This document shows positions 44,612-53,449 of a stretch of DNA of 64,000 nucleotides, piece after piece. Source of the stretch: an uncultured Pelagibacteraceae bacterium (lineage in GTDB: Bacteria; Pseudomonadota; Alphaproteobacteria; Pelagibacterales; Pelagibacteraceae); the NCBI GenBank assembly GCA_902581445.1, contig CACHOG010000001.1:327326-391325 (forward strand), read 5' to 3'. The notes under the pieces are model-generated. The model saw nothing but the letters and a program-made list of their open reading frames with translations, was not told the origin of the DNA and ran no database searches. Made by a program: the position numbers and the translations under genes. The stretch's first letter is position 1, and every line of letters starts with the position of its first letter.

Positions 44612-45664
44612 TTAATTAGTTTTAACTGCTTCTTTTAAATGCTCTTTGGCAAGTGCCTTAGATAATTCTTTTTGGGTTAGATAACCCTTAGTGTTTCCAC
44701 TTTTATCTACAACCTCACAGTTTGCATTTGAACAAACTACTTTTGGTAGGAATTCCTCTATAAATTGATCTTCATTTATTTTAACAAGATTTGATTTGTC
44801 AATATTATCAACCTCATTTACTGATTTCATTATTATTTTGGCCTTTATAACTTTTGCTCTATTTACATCTTTAACAAATGCTGAAACATAATCATCTGCA
44901 GGTTTCATTATTATTTCTATTGGGGTTCCGACTTGAACTAATCTTCCTCCATTTAAAATTCCAATATGATCACCTAATTTTAAAGATTCATCTAAATCAT
45001 GTGTAATGAAAACTATCGTTTTTTTTAATTCGCCTTGTAAATCAAGCAACTGTTTTTGCATGTCACTTCTTATTAAAGGGTCAAGTGCTGAAAAAGCTTC
45101 ATCCATTAATAATATGTCAGTATCAGTAGCAAGTGCTCTTGCTAAACCAACTCTTTGTTGCATACCTCCAGATAATTGGTTTGGGTATTGGTTTTCAAAG
45201 CCACTTAAACCAACAGCTTCTATTTTTTCCATAGCAACTTTATTTTTATCCTCAGGTTTTTTACCCTGAACCTCAAGTCCGTAACCCACATTTTCTAAAA
45301 CAGTTTTATGTGGAAATAACCCAAATCTTTGAAAAACCATGCTCATTTTATGTCTTCTAAAATCTATTAATTTATTTTTGTCTAAACTCATCACATCAGT
45401 ACCTTCTACAGAAACCACACCTGATGTTGGGTCGATTAAACGATTAATATGTCTAATTAAAGTAGATTTACCTGAACCAGATAAGCCCATACATACAAAT
45501 GTTTCACCTTCATCAATCTTAAGTGACACATTATCTAAACCTACTGTATGTCCTGTTTTTTCTAAAACTTCTTCTTTAGTAGCACCTTCTTGCACCATAG
45601 GTAGAATCTTCTTTGGAGAGGGACCAAATATTTTATAAACGTTATTAATTTCAATTTTACTCAT
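44612..45664 (-). CDS. Orphan betaine-type ABC ATPase (ProV/OpuAA)
   Basis: A 350-residue ATPase. The Walker A is GLSGSGKST, the signature LSGGMQQRV and the Walker B LLMDEAFSALDP. The EKTGHTVGLDNVS linker after residue 30 is typical of ProV. C-terminal residues 275-345 resemble a reduced CBS module. No permease or binding protein is adjacent. It may serve the ATPase-less transporter at 7.7-9.6 kb. It is divergent from the gamma-butyrobetaine-hydroxylase-like gene. Confidence 0.92.
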   Translation of the reverse strand: MSKIEINNVYKIFGPSPKKILPMVQEGATKEEVLEKTGHTVGLDNVSLKIDEGETFVCMGLSGSGKSTLIRHINRLIDPTSGVVSVEGTDVMSLDKNKLIDFRRHKMSMVFQRFGLFPHKTVLENVGYGLEVQGKKPEDKNKVAMEKIEAVGLSGFENQYPNQLSGGMQQRVGLARALATDTDILLMDEAFSALDPLIRSDMQKQLLDLQGELKKTIVFITHDLDESLKLGDHIGILNGGRLVQVGTPIEIIMKPADDYVSAFVKDVNRAKVIKAKIIMKSVNEVDNIDKSNLVKINEDQFIEEFLPKVVCSNANCEVVDKSGNTKGYLTQKELSKALAKEHLKEAVKTN

Positions 45665-45799
45665 TTTTTATAAAGTTTTAACAGTTGTCCAAGTTTGTTG
45701 CAAAGTAACAAATTTTATTTTTGATATTATTAAAAAAAACAATAATTTATCAACTATAAATTGCATTGAAAATGTAAATAAGTATAATAAATTTTAACC
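45665..45799. promoter_or_regulatory. Divergent promoter region between ProV and BBOX-like gene
   Basis: A 135-base A+T-rich gap with TTTGTT-(7)-AACAAA as an inverted repeat at 45694-45712. Coupled control of betaine transport and an oxygenase gene would fit, but the repeat is short and could be chance. Confidence 0.25.
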
Positions 45800-46924
45800 A
45801 TGTTTAGTATTTCAAAACTTGAAAAAAATGGAACTTACCTAAGAATTCTTTGGAGCGATGGAGAAGAAAGTAAATTTAATTATTTATGGTTAAGAGATAA
45901 TTGTCCAACGGCTCACGACAAAGATTCTAGGCATAGAATGTTTGATATATTAAACGTTTCTAAAAAACTAAATCCAACAGAATATAAAGTAAATGATGAG
46001 GGTAAACTAGAAATAGTTTGGAGCGAGGGAAATCATACAAGTTTTTACGACATTAATTGGTTAAGAAAAAACTGTTACACAATCAAAAATAAACAAAAAT
46101 ACATTTCTCCATACCAACTTTGGGATAAATCGATTGAAAAAAATATTAAGTCTATAAGAATTGATTGCGATGAAATAATGTCTTCAGAGGAAGGTTTAAT
46201 AAAGTGGTTAAAACTTCTTCACTATAAAGGAATAGCTTTAGTAAATAACGCACCAACAAAAGAAAAGTCAGCTTTTGAAGTTTTAAATAGAATTAGTCAC
46301 ACAAGAGAAACTTTTTTTAAAACACCTTTTGAAGTTATAAATATACCTAAACCAAATAACTCAGCCTATACAGCCCACGCATTGAAAAATCATATGGATT
46401 TACCTTGGTTTGAAAATCCACCAGGCTACCAGTTTTTACATTGTCTTATAAATTCTGCTAATGGAGGAGATTCTTCAGCAGTTGATGGTTTTGCTGTTGC
46501 AGATTACTTAAAAAATAATGAAAAGGATATTTTTGATACTTTGGTAAATGTACCGTTAAAATTTAGAGATAAAGATTATACCCAGCAAGCTCACAGAAGT
46601 TTTTATGCACCCGCAATAAGTTTAACTAAAGATGGTGATTATAATGATATTAGATTTAGTGTTGCAACCATGGATGCATTAGATTGTCATCCAGATGTAA
46701 TGGACAAAGTTTATTTCGCGCATCATAGATTTGGCAATCTGTTACATGATGATAGATTTGTTATTAAGTTCAGACTAAATCCAGGGGATATATACTCTTT
46801 TAATAACAGAAGAGTTTTGCACGGCAGAACAGCATTCGATCCTAACTCAGGACATAGACACCTACAAGGTTACTATATGGATCGTGATGAAATAATAGGA
46901 AGACTTAGTTATCTTTCACAATAA
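45800..46924 (+). CDS. Gamma-butyrobetaine dioxygenase-like (BBOX/TauD) 2OG oxygenase
   Basis: A 374-residue protein with the two-domain BBOX layout: an N-terminal DUF971-like part (about 10-100) and a TauD-type oxygenase domain. The iron triad is His198-x-Asp200 (NHMDLPW) and His341 (VLHGRTAF). BBOX makes carnitine from gamma-butyrobetaine. The N-terminal zinc site seems lost: Cys35 and His79 remain but two Cys are replaced (CPTAHD). By my alignment of the human aromatic cage, Tyr190 is kept but the other positions are Phe173, Phe177 and Leu201. The substrate is therefore uncertain, though a quaternary amine is likely. It is divergent from ProV. Confidence 0.82.
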   Translation: MFSISKLEKNGTYLRILWSDGEESKFNYLWLRDNCPTAHDKDSRHRMFDILNVSKKLNPTEYKVNDEGKLEIVWSEGNHTSFYDINWLRKNCYTIKNKQKYISPYQLWDKSIEKNIKSIRIDCDEIMSSEEGLIKWLKLLHYKGIALVNNAPTKEKSAFEVLNRISHTRETFFKTPFEVINIPKPNNSAYTAHALKNHMDLPWFENPPGYQFLHCLINSANGGDSSAVDGFAVADYLKNNEKDIFDTLVNVPLKFRDKDYTQQAHRSFYAPAISLTKDGDYNDIRFSVATMDALDCHPDVMDKVYFAHHRFGNLLHDDRFVIKFRLNPGDIYSFNNRRVLHGRTAFDPNSGHRHLQGYYMDRDEIIGRLSYLSQ

Positions 46925-47578
46925 TTACAAATTTTCAATAATAAGATTTTTTCCTAAAAATTTTGTTCTAACTTTTTTATCTTTTAGTGTGTAAAAATAA
47001 ATAGGTTTTTTTATTTTTATAAGTTTTCTATTAGTAAGAAATTTTTTTTCTAAAACTAATAATCTAAGGTACTTTAATTTACTTTTTTGTAAAATAAGTT
47101 TTATTGAAGTGGTCGAAGAAAAAACTAGTCCTAAATTTAAATTTTTTTTAATTTTATTTAAATTTGAAATATTTTTTTCATTAAAAGAAGTTATGCTATA
47201 ATGTTTTAACCTCTTTATAATAGAAATAAGATTTAAAAAATTTTTTTTTGTAAATTTTGATTTAATTTCTAGCATTAAGTAATTTTTTTTTGAAATTTTA
47301 ACAATTTCATTCAAAGTTGGAATATGCATTGTATATTTTGATGCTATTTTATTTATATCTTTATATTTTAAATTTTTTATTAACTTTTTACTCTTAAATC
47401 GTTTAAGACTAAAATCATGATAACAAACAATTTTATTATCTAAAGTTGTATGTAAATCAGTTTCAATTCCATAATTTTTTTTAAAGCAAAACTTGAAGGC
47501 TTTAATTGAATTTTCTTTGAAAGTTTTTTTCGCCAGTCCTCTATGAACAATATTATGACCTTGTCTGTTATATCTCAT
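46925..47578 (-). CDS. Glycerophosphodiester phosphodiesterase (GDPD) family protein
   Basis: A 217-residue GDPD-fold protein. The N-terminal HRG (residue 13 on), GIETDLH and CYHDFSL segments are the metal and catalytic motifs. It is slightly short for the family and very Lys-rich in its second half. It would hydrolyse glycerophosphodiesters such as glycerophosphocholine, which yields choline. That link to betaine metabolism is an inference only. It overlaps the end of the hydroxyisobutyrate-type dehydrogenase by 11 bases. Confidence 0.85.
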   Translation of the reverse strand: MRYNRQGHNIVHRGLAKKTFKENSIKAFKFCFKKNYGIETDLHTTLDNKIVCYHDFSLKRFKSKKLIKNLKYKDINKIASKYTMHIPTLNEIVKISKKNYLMLEIKSKFTKKNFLNLISIIKRLKHYSITSFNEKNISNLNKIKKNLNLGLVFSSTTSIKLILQKSKLKYLRLLVLEKKFLTNRKLIKIKKPIYFYTLKDKKVRTKFLGKNLIIENL

Positions 47579-48509
47579 AACCTTTCTTTTCAGGTTCTTT
47601 ATCTATAAGTTCGGTTGGAAAACCCTTTGCTCTAAAGTCTATTTTATTTTTATCCTCCATTCTTTTAACTATCATTGAGGACCAGGCACGAGAACCATAG
47701 TTTTTCAAACCTTCCTGAAAAATTTTTACAATCATTGGTGATATTTCTAAAGATGAATTAAGTTTTTTTGCTAAATTATCAAATAAGGAAGTATCTTTTA
47801 AAACTAAATCCATTGTAAAATTTATATTATAGGAACCATTTAATATTACTTGGCTTTCTGTTTCGTGCACAAATGAATTTCCAGAGGAAATAGCAATTCC
47901 TTTAAAAGTTTTTTCTAAATCCAAATTAGATTTTTTTGCAACAGTCCAAGCTTCACCTAACGCAACTAAATGAACTGATGCTAAGTAATTTGTTATAACT
48001 TTCAAAACAGAGGCAGAGCCCAATTCTCCAGTATGAAGAATTTTTTCACCCATCGCCGAAAGAGCAGAAAAAATTTTTTCAAATGCAGATCTTTCTCCAC
48101 CAACAAATATTGCTATATTTCCTGTATCAGCTCTATGGCACCCACCACTTACAGGTCCATCAAGAGCGAATGCTTTTTTTTGTTTAACTAACTTTCCAAT
48201 TCTTTTTACCTCGTTTTCATCCGTTGTACTCATTTCGAGCCATATCTTATTCTCTGACAATCCATTAATTACACCGTCTTTAGACTCCATTACTTCTCGA
48301 CATATTTCAGGTGAAGGTAAGCATGTAATAATTAGATCAGAGTCTTGAGTAAGTTCTTTTGGATTTTTTGAAATATTTGCTCCTTTTGAACTTAAATTTT
48401 CCATTGTTTTTGAGTCAAGATCATAAACAGTCAATTTGAAGTTGTTTCTCAATAGACTGCCTGCAAGTTTTCCACCAACGTTTCCTAGGCCTATAAAACC
48501 AATTTTCAT
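47568..48509 (-). CDS. NAD-dependent beta-hydroxyacid dehydrogenase (3-hydroxyisobutyrate dehydrogenase family)
   Basis: A 313-residue beta-hydroxyacid dehydrogenase. The Rossmann motif GFIGLGNVGG (residues 4-13) is followed by DGPVSGGCHRAD, the substrate-binding stretch, and by the catalytic Lys in LKVITNYL. Relatives oxidise 3-hydroxyisobutyrate, tartronate semialdehyde or 4-hydroxybutyrate-type compounds. The substrate cannot be fixed. It begins 57 bases from the start of a divergent exported protein gene. Confidence 0.9.
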   Translation of the reverse strand: MKIGFIGLGNVGGKLAGSLLRNNFKLTVYDLDSKTMENLSSKGANISKNPKELTQDSDLIITCLPSPEICREVMESKDGVINGLSENKIWLEMSTTDENEVKRIGKLVKQKKAFALDGPVSGGCHRADTGNIAIFVGGERSAFEKIFSALSAMGEKILHTGELGSASVLKVITNYLASVHLVALGEAWTVAKKSNLDLEKTFKGIAISSGNSFVHETESQVILNGSYNINFTMDLVLKDTSLFDNLAKKLNSSLEISPMIVKIFQEGLKNYGSRAWSSMIVKRMEDKNKIDFRAKGFPTELIDKEPEKKGYEI

Positions 48510-48566
48510 TTGCGTCCTTATTGTAAAGTTAATTTATTTTTCACATGTTATATTGTTTACGTAAGA

Positions 48567-49040
48567 ATGTATTTATATAAAAACAAACTTGTAATATTAA
48601 TTTTTTTAAGTTTTTGTTTTCAGTCTATTTGTAATGCTGAGTTAATCAAACCAAAAAACTCAATTAAGCCGTTAGAGGTTGTAGAGATACAATTAAATGG
48701 GTTAAAAAATAATAATGAACCGTACGAAGACTTTGGTATTGAGCAAACATGGGAGTTTGCACACCCAAATAATAAAAAATATACAGGTCCACTGGAAAAA
48801 TTTAAGTCAATGCTCAAAAGTGATATGTATGAAATGTTAATTAATCACATCGAAAATAAAATAGATATAATTTCTGCATCAGAAAATAGTGCAACCTATA
48901 GAGTTACTGTTTTAGATGATAAGAAAAAATACTATCAATTCGAATGGGTGGTTAAAAAATATGATAAATCTGGTCCGCTCAAAAACTGCTGGTTAACAAG
49001 CGGTGTCTCACAACCAATGCCACTAGGATCGTCAATTTAA
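48567..49040 (+). CDS. Exported protein, possibly DUF4864 family
   Basis: A 157-residue protein with a signal peptide (about 1-24, ending CNA). I start it at ATG 48567 because a TTG-started extension upstream would place extra residues before an obvious signal peptide. The EQTWEFAHPNN, TGPLEKFKSML and NCWLTSGV segments resemble DUF4864 as I remember it. Function is unknown. It abuts the two-segment membrane protein gene without spacer. Confidence 0.7.
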   Translation: MYLYKNKLVILIFLSFCFQSICNAELIKPKNSIKPLEVVEIQLNGLKNNNEPYEDFGIEQTWEFAHPNNKKYTGPLEKFKSMLKSDMYEMLINHIENKIDIISASENSATYRVTVLDDKKKYYQFEWVVKKYDKSGPLKNCWLTSGVSQPMPLGSSI

Positions 49041-49247
49041 ATGAAAAAAAAACCTTTTTATGAAAGAGTTCCAATTTTGATGATAATTTTATGCGTGCCA
49101 ACAATAGGTTCCACTCAACTTGGTTGGTATTTCTTTGGTAAGCAATTTGGCCTCAACTTAGGCATGATAGTAGGATGCATAAGTGTAACTGTTGCCGCGT
49201 ATTTGATGTATATAAAAGGATGGAGAGATGAGGATGATGACTATTAA
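49041..49247 (+). CDS. Small two-segment membrane protein, 68 aa
   Basis: A 68-residue protein with two hydrophobic segments (about 10-30 and 38-58) and an acidic tail (DEDDDY). Its ATG follows the stop of the upstream gene directly. No family is recognised. It lies 44 bases ahead of the sarcosine dehydrogenase gene, so it may share its promoter. Confidence 0.7.
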   Translation: MKKKPFYERVPILMIILCVPTIGSTQLGWYFFGKQFGLNLGMIVGCISVTVAAYLMYIKGWRDEDDDY

Positions 49248-49291
49248 AATTTTGTTTCGTTCAAACCAAAAATCTAGTAGGAATCGGTTTT

Positions 49292-51724
49292 ATGAAATCA
49301 AAAGCTAAAGTAGTTATTGTCGGAGGTGGAGTAGTTGGTGTAAGTGCTTTATATCATTTAGCAAAAAAAGGTTGGTCTGACGTTGTATTAGTTGAAAGGA
49401 AAGAGCTTACCTCTGGTTCAACATGGCATGCTGCAGGTTTACTGCCACTCTTTAATATGAGTTACTCGGTTGGCCAATTACACAAATACGCTGTTGACCT
49501 TTATAAAACTCTTGAAGAAGAGACAGGTAAAAATGTGGGCTTTAGTGTTGTTTCAAATATTCGACTTGCAAGTACAAAAGATAGAATGGATGAATACCAT
49601 CAGTATGCTGGTGTTGCACAAACAATAGGTGTAGATGTAAAATTTTTAACACCAGATCAAGTAAAAGAAATTTGGCCTTTATGTAACACAAGTGATTTGG
49701 TTGGAGCAATTCAGCACCCAGAAGATGGTTACATTCAACCTGCTGATCTTACACAAGCTTTAGCTACTGGAGCAAGAAACAGAGGTGCAGAGATTTACAG
49801 AAATACAAACGTAGTTGGAATTAAACAAACAAAAAATGGCTGGGTCGTTGAAACAGATAAAGGGAGTATTGAATGTGAACATGTTATGTCATGCTCAGGA
49901 AACTTTGCAAGACAAACAGGAAAAATGGTTGGATTAGAAATACCAGTCATACCAGTTGAACATCAATACATTGTTACAGAGCCTCATCCTGAAATTCAAA
50001 AAAGAAAAAAAGAAGGTTTACCCGAAATGGGAGTATTAAGAGACAGTGATAGTAGATGGTATATGAGAGAAGAAGCAGGTGGTCTTATACTTGGACCTTA
50101 TGAAGATGGTGCTCCATGTTGTTATGTCGATGGACCATCAAAAGATTCTGAATATGAATTATTTCAAGAAGATTTAGACAGATTAGCTCCACATATTGAA
50201 GGAGCAATTCACAGAGTTCCTGCTTTTGGAGATGTGGGTGTTAAAAAAGTTTATAATGGAGCAATTTGTTATACTCCAGACGGAAATCCAATTGTTGGAC
50301 CTGCATGGGGACTTAAAAACTTTTGGATTAACGAAGGTCATAGTTTTGGAATAACTGCGGCTGGAGGAGCAGGTTGGCAATTAGCAGAATGGATTGTAGA
50401 TGGCGAACCTACAATTGACATGCTTGGTGTTGAACCTAGAAGATATGGTGATTATTGCTCTAAATCTTATTTAAAAGAAAAGAATGAAGAAGCTTATAGA
50501 AATGTATTCATAATTCATTACCCTGATGAAGAAAGAGAAGCAGCAAGACCTTTAAGAACAGCACCGTGTTACGATAGAATGAAAAAATTAGGCGCTGTGT
50601 TTGGTCAAAAATTTGGGTGGGAAAGACCAAATTTTTTTGCAACAGATGGCATGGAACAAAAAGACGATTGGTCTTTTAGAAGGTCAAAATGGTTTAAAGC
50701 AGTTGAAAAAGAATGTAAGAACGTTAGAGAAAATGTCGGGCTACTAGACATGACTGCATTTGCAAAATGCAGAATTAAAGGTCCTAAAGCAGAGGAATTT
50801 TTAGATAATTTGGTTGCAAACAAACTTCCAAAAAAAGTAGGTAGAGTAAATTTATGTCATGCATTAAATACAAAAGGTGGCGTGCATTCAGAATTTACAA
50901 TCTTAAGAGAATCTGAGGATAGTTTCTATTTAGTTTCTGCAGGAGCTTTTCAAAGACTTGACCATGACTGGATCCATAAATGGATGCCTAAAGATGGAAG
51001 TGTTATATTTGAAAATTTAACTAATAGCACAGGAGTATTAGTGGTTGCGGGTCCAAAATCAAGAGAGCTAATGCAAAGAGTTTCAAAAGATGATTTTTCT
51101 AATGAGAATTTTAAATGGTTGAGTGCGAAAAACGTAGATGTTGGTTATGCACCTGTAAATGCTATGAGAGTAAATTTTGTTGGTGAATTAGGCTGGGAAC
51201 TCCATCACCCAATTGAATATCAAAATCATATTTTTGATAAATTAATGGAGGCGGGAAAAGACTTAGGCTTAAAACCTTTCGGAATAAGAGCAATGAACAG
51301 TTTAAGAGTTGAAAAATCTTACAAACTTGTAGGTACAGAATTATCAATTGAATATGCACCGTATGAGAGTGGATTAGATAGATTCATTCATCCAAATAAA
51401 GGAAGCTTCATTGGATTAGATGCACTTAATAAATGGAGAGAAAAAGGATTTAATAATAAATTGGTAACATTGGAAGTTCATAACGTCACCGATGCCGATG
51501 TATTAGGAAATAATCCAATTTATGAAAACGGATCTGTTGTTGGAAGAGCCACAGGTGGAGATTATGGTTTTAGATTAGGAAAATCAATTGCACTTGGTAT
51601 GGTAAAACCTACTTTGGCAAATGTTGGACAAAAACTTAAAATTGATATACTTGGCAAAATGCATGAAGCAACAATTTTAGAAGATAGTCCCTATGATGCA
51701 GAAAATAAATTACTAAGAGCCTAA
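49292..51724 (+). CDS. Sarcosine/dimethylglycine dehydrogenase-type FAD/GcvT protein
   Basis: An 810-residue paralogue of the protein at 10.9-13.3 kb. The FAD motif is [12 protein letters not shown] (residues 7-18), and SGSTWHAAG places His46 at the flavin-linking position. The FAD domain is followed by a GcvT domain (about 440-710) and a GcvT C-terminal barrel. It should oxidise a methylated glycine with transfer of formaldehyde to THF. Sarcosine is preferred here because the dimethylglycine step is probably taken by the bhmT-linked copy. The stop overlaps the etfB start, and etfA and ETF-QO follow, giving a complete path for electrons to quinone. Confidence 0.88.
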   Translation: MKSKAKVVIVGGGVVGVSALYHLAKKGWSDVVLVERKELTSGSTWHAAGLLPLFNMSYSVGQLHKYAVDLYKTLEEETGKNVGFSVVSNIRLASTKDRMDEYHQYAGVAQTIGVDVKFLTPDQVKEIWPLCNTSDLVGAIQHPEDGYIQPADLTQALATGARNRGAEIYRNTNVVGIKQTKNGWVVETDKGSIECEHVMSCSGNFARQTGKMVGLEIPVIPVEHQYIVTEPHPEIQKRKKEGLPEMGVLRDSDSRWYMREEAGGLILGPYEDGAPCCYVDGPSKDSEYELFQEDLDRLAPHIEGAIHRVPAFGDVGVKKVYNGAICYTPDGNPIVGPAWGLKNFWINEGHSFGITAAGGAGWQLAEWIVDGEPTIDMLGVEPRRYGDYCSKSYLKEKNEEAYRNVFIIHYPDEEREAARPLRTAPCYDRMKKLGAVFGQKFGWERPNFFATDGMEQKDDWSFRRSKWFKAVEKECKNVRENVGLLDMTAFAKCRIKGPKAEEFLDNLVANKLPKKVGRVNLCHALNTKGGVHSEFTILRESEDSFYLVSAGAFQRLDHDWIHKWMPKDGSVIFENLTNSTGVLVVAGPKSRELMQRVSKDDFSNENFKWLSAKNVDVGYAPVNAMRVNFVGELGWELHHPIEYQNHIFDKLMEAGKDLGLKPFGIRAMNSLRVEKSYKLVGTELSIEYAPYESGLDRFIHPNKGSFIGLDALNKWREKGFNNKLVTLEVHNVTDADVLGNNPIYENGSVVGRATGGDYGFRLGKSIALGMVKPTLANVGQKLKIDILGKMHEATILEDSPYDAENKLLRA

Positions 51725-52473
51725 TGAAAATACTAGTAGCAGTTAAAAGAGTTATTGATTACAACGTCCAAATCAGAGTTAAAGAAGATGGATCTGGCGT
51801 TGTTACAGATAATGTAAAAATGTCAACAAATCCACCAGATGATAATGCGGTTGAAGAGGCAGTAAAAATAAAAGAGTCAGGTAAAGCGAAGGAAATAATT
51901 GCTGTAACGGTTGGAGAAGAAAAAGCTCAAGAGACAGTTAGGAAAGCATTGGCAGTTGGTGCTGACAGAGGAATATTAGTAAAAGCACCTGGTACTATTG
52001 AACCATTAGCAGTTGCAAAAATTTTACAAAAAATTGTCGAAAAAGAAAAACCAGATTTAGTTTTTATGGGCAAACAGGCTATAGATGATGATTGTAATCA
52101 AACAGGTCAAATGTTAGCTGCAATTTTAAATTGGCCTCAAGCAACATTCGCTTCTAAAATCGATGTAAAAGAAAATGTATTAGAGGTAACAAGAGAAGTT
52201 GATGAAGGTCTTGAGACAATAGAAGTTAAAATACCTTCTATTGTTACATGTGATTTAAGACTAAACGAGCCAAGATACGCATCATTACCTAATATAATGA
52301 AGGCAAAGAAGAAACCTCTAGAGCAAATAGATGCTTCAGAATTAGGCATTGATATAAAACCTAGAATCGAGCAAATTAAAGTTGAAGAACCACCAAAAAG
52401 AAAAGCTGGGATTAAAGTTTCTAGCGTTGAAGAGTTGGTTCAAAAATTAAAAAATGAGGCTAAAGTAATATAA
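51724..52473 (+). CDS. etfB: Electron transfer flavoprotein beta subunit
   Basis: A 249-residue ETF beta subunit. The start [19 protein letters not shown], the [13 protein letters not shown] segment and the C-terminal KKPLE block are characteristic. With the alpha subunit it carries electrons from flavin dehydrogenases to ETF-quinone oxidoreductase. Its ATG overlaps the dehydrogenase stop, and its TAA overlaps the etfA start, so stoichiometric synthesis is likely. Confidence 0.96.
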   Translation: MKILVAVKRVIDYNVQIRVKEDGSGVVTDNVKMSTNPPDDNAVEEAVKIKESGKAKEIIAVTVGEEKAQETVRKALAVGADRGILVKAPGTIEPLAVAKILQKIVEKEKPDLVFMGKQAIDDDCNQTGQMLAAILNWPQATFASKIDVKENVLEVTREVDEGLETIEVKIPSIVTCDLRLNEPRYASLPNIMKAKKKPLEQIDASELGIDIKPRIEQIKVEEPPKRKAGIKVSSVEELVQKLKNEAKVI

Positions 52474-53426
52474 TGTCAGTTTTATTAATAGCAGAGCATA
52501 ACAATAAAGAGGTAAAGCCATTTACTCTTAATGCTATAACTGCTGCATCGCAAATAAATGATGATTTACACGTATTGGTTATAGGTAAAAATGCTGATCC
52601 GGTCGCAAAATCATTATCAGAAGTTCCTAATGTTAAAAAAGTAATACATGTAGATAATGATATTTACGAAAACTATATCGCGGAAAATTATACACCGGTG
52701 ATACTCAAGCAAGCAGAAAATTACTCACACATTGTTTGTTCAGCAAATACATTTGGAAAAAATTTAATGCCTAGAATTGCTGCATTGTTAGACACTTCTC
52801 AAGTTAGTGATATCATAAAAGTTATTTCTGAAGACACCTTTTTAAGACCTATTTATGCAGGCAATGCATTTGCTACAGTTAAAAGTACTGATAAAAAAAA
52901 ATGTGTCACCATTAGACCTACGTCATTTGATCCAGCTCCGACCTCAGGTGGATCAGCAGAAATAGTTAAAGGTGAAAATACTGATCCATCTCAAAATACA
53001 AAATTTGTTAAAAAAGAAGAAATTAAATCTGACAGACCAGAGCTAGGTACAGCAAGAATAGTAATTTCAGGTGGAAGAGGTATGCAGAGTGGTGAAAATT
53101 TTAAACTCATTACAGCAATTGCTGACAAATTAAATGCAGCGATCGGCGCATCAAGAGCAGCAGTAGATGCAGGTTACATTACAAACGATCACCAAGTTGG
53201 TCAAACTGGTAAAGTAGTTGTTCCAGATTTATACATAGCAGTCGGAATTTCAGGTGCAATTCAACATTTGGCTGGCATGAAGGAGAGCAAAGTAATTGTC
53301 GCAATAAATAAAGATGGTGAGGCACCTATTTTTTCTGTTGCAGATTATGGCTTAGAGGCTGATTTATTTGATGCTCTTCCTAAATTTCTGGAAGAATTGA
53401 ACAAATTAAACACTATACAAAAATAA
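52473..53426 (+). CDS. etfA: Electron transfer flavoprotein alpha subunit
   Basis: A 317-residue ETF alpha subunit. The C-terminal FAD-binding domain shows SGGRGMQSGENF, GASRAAVDAGY, NDHQVGQTGK and GISGAIQHLAGM, all diagnostic. It binds the FAD of the ETF dimer. It lies between etfB (one-base overlap) and the ETF-QO gene (23-base gap). Confidence 0.96.
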   Translation: MSVLLIAEHNNKEVKPFTLNAITAASQINDDLHVLVIGKNADPVAKSLSEVPNVKKVIHVDNDIYENYIAENYTPVILKQAENYSHIVCSANTFGKNLMPRIAALLDTSQVSDIIKVISEDTFLRPIYAGNAFATVKSTDKKKCVTIRPTSFDPAPTSGGSAEIVKGENTDPSQNTKFVKKEEIKSDRPELGTARIVISGGRGMQSGENFKLITAIADKLNAAIGASRAAVDAGYITNDHQVGQTGKVVVPDLYIAVGISGAIQHLAGMKESKVIVAINKDGEAPIFSVADYGLEADLFDALPKFLEELNKLNTIQK

Positions 53427-53449
53427 CAAATACTGTAAAAATTTCCAAT

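Noticed and set aside
48510..48566. TTG-started extension of the DUF4864-like gene
   Set aside because: It would put 19 residues before a textbook signal peptide starting at 48567, so the later ATG is preferred.
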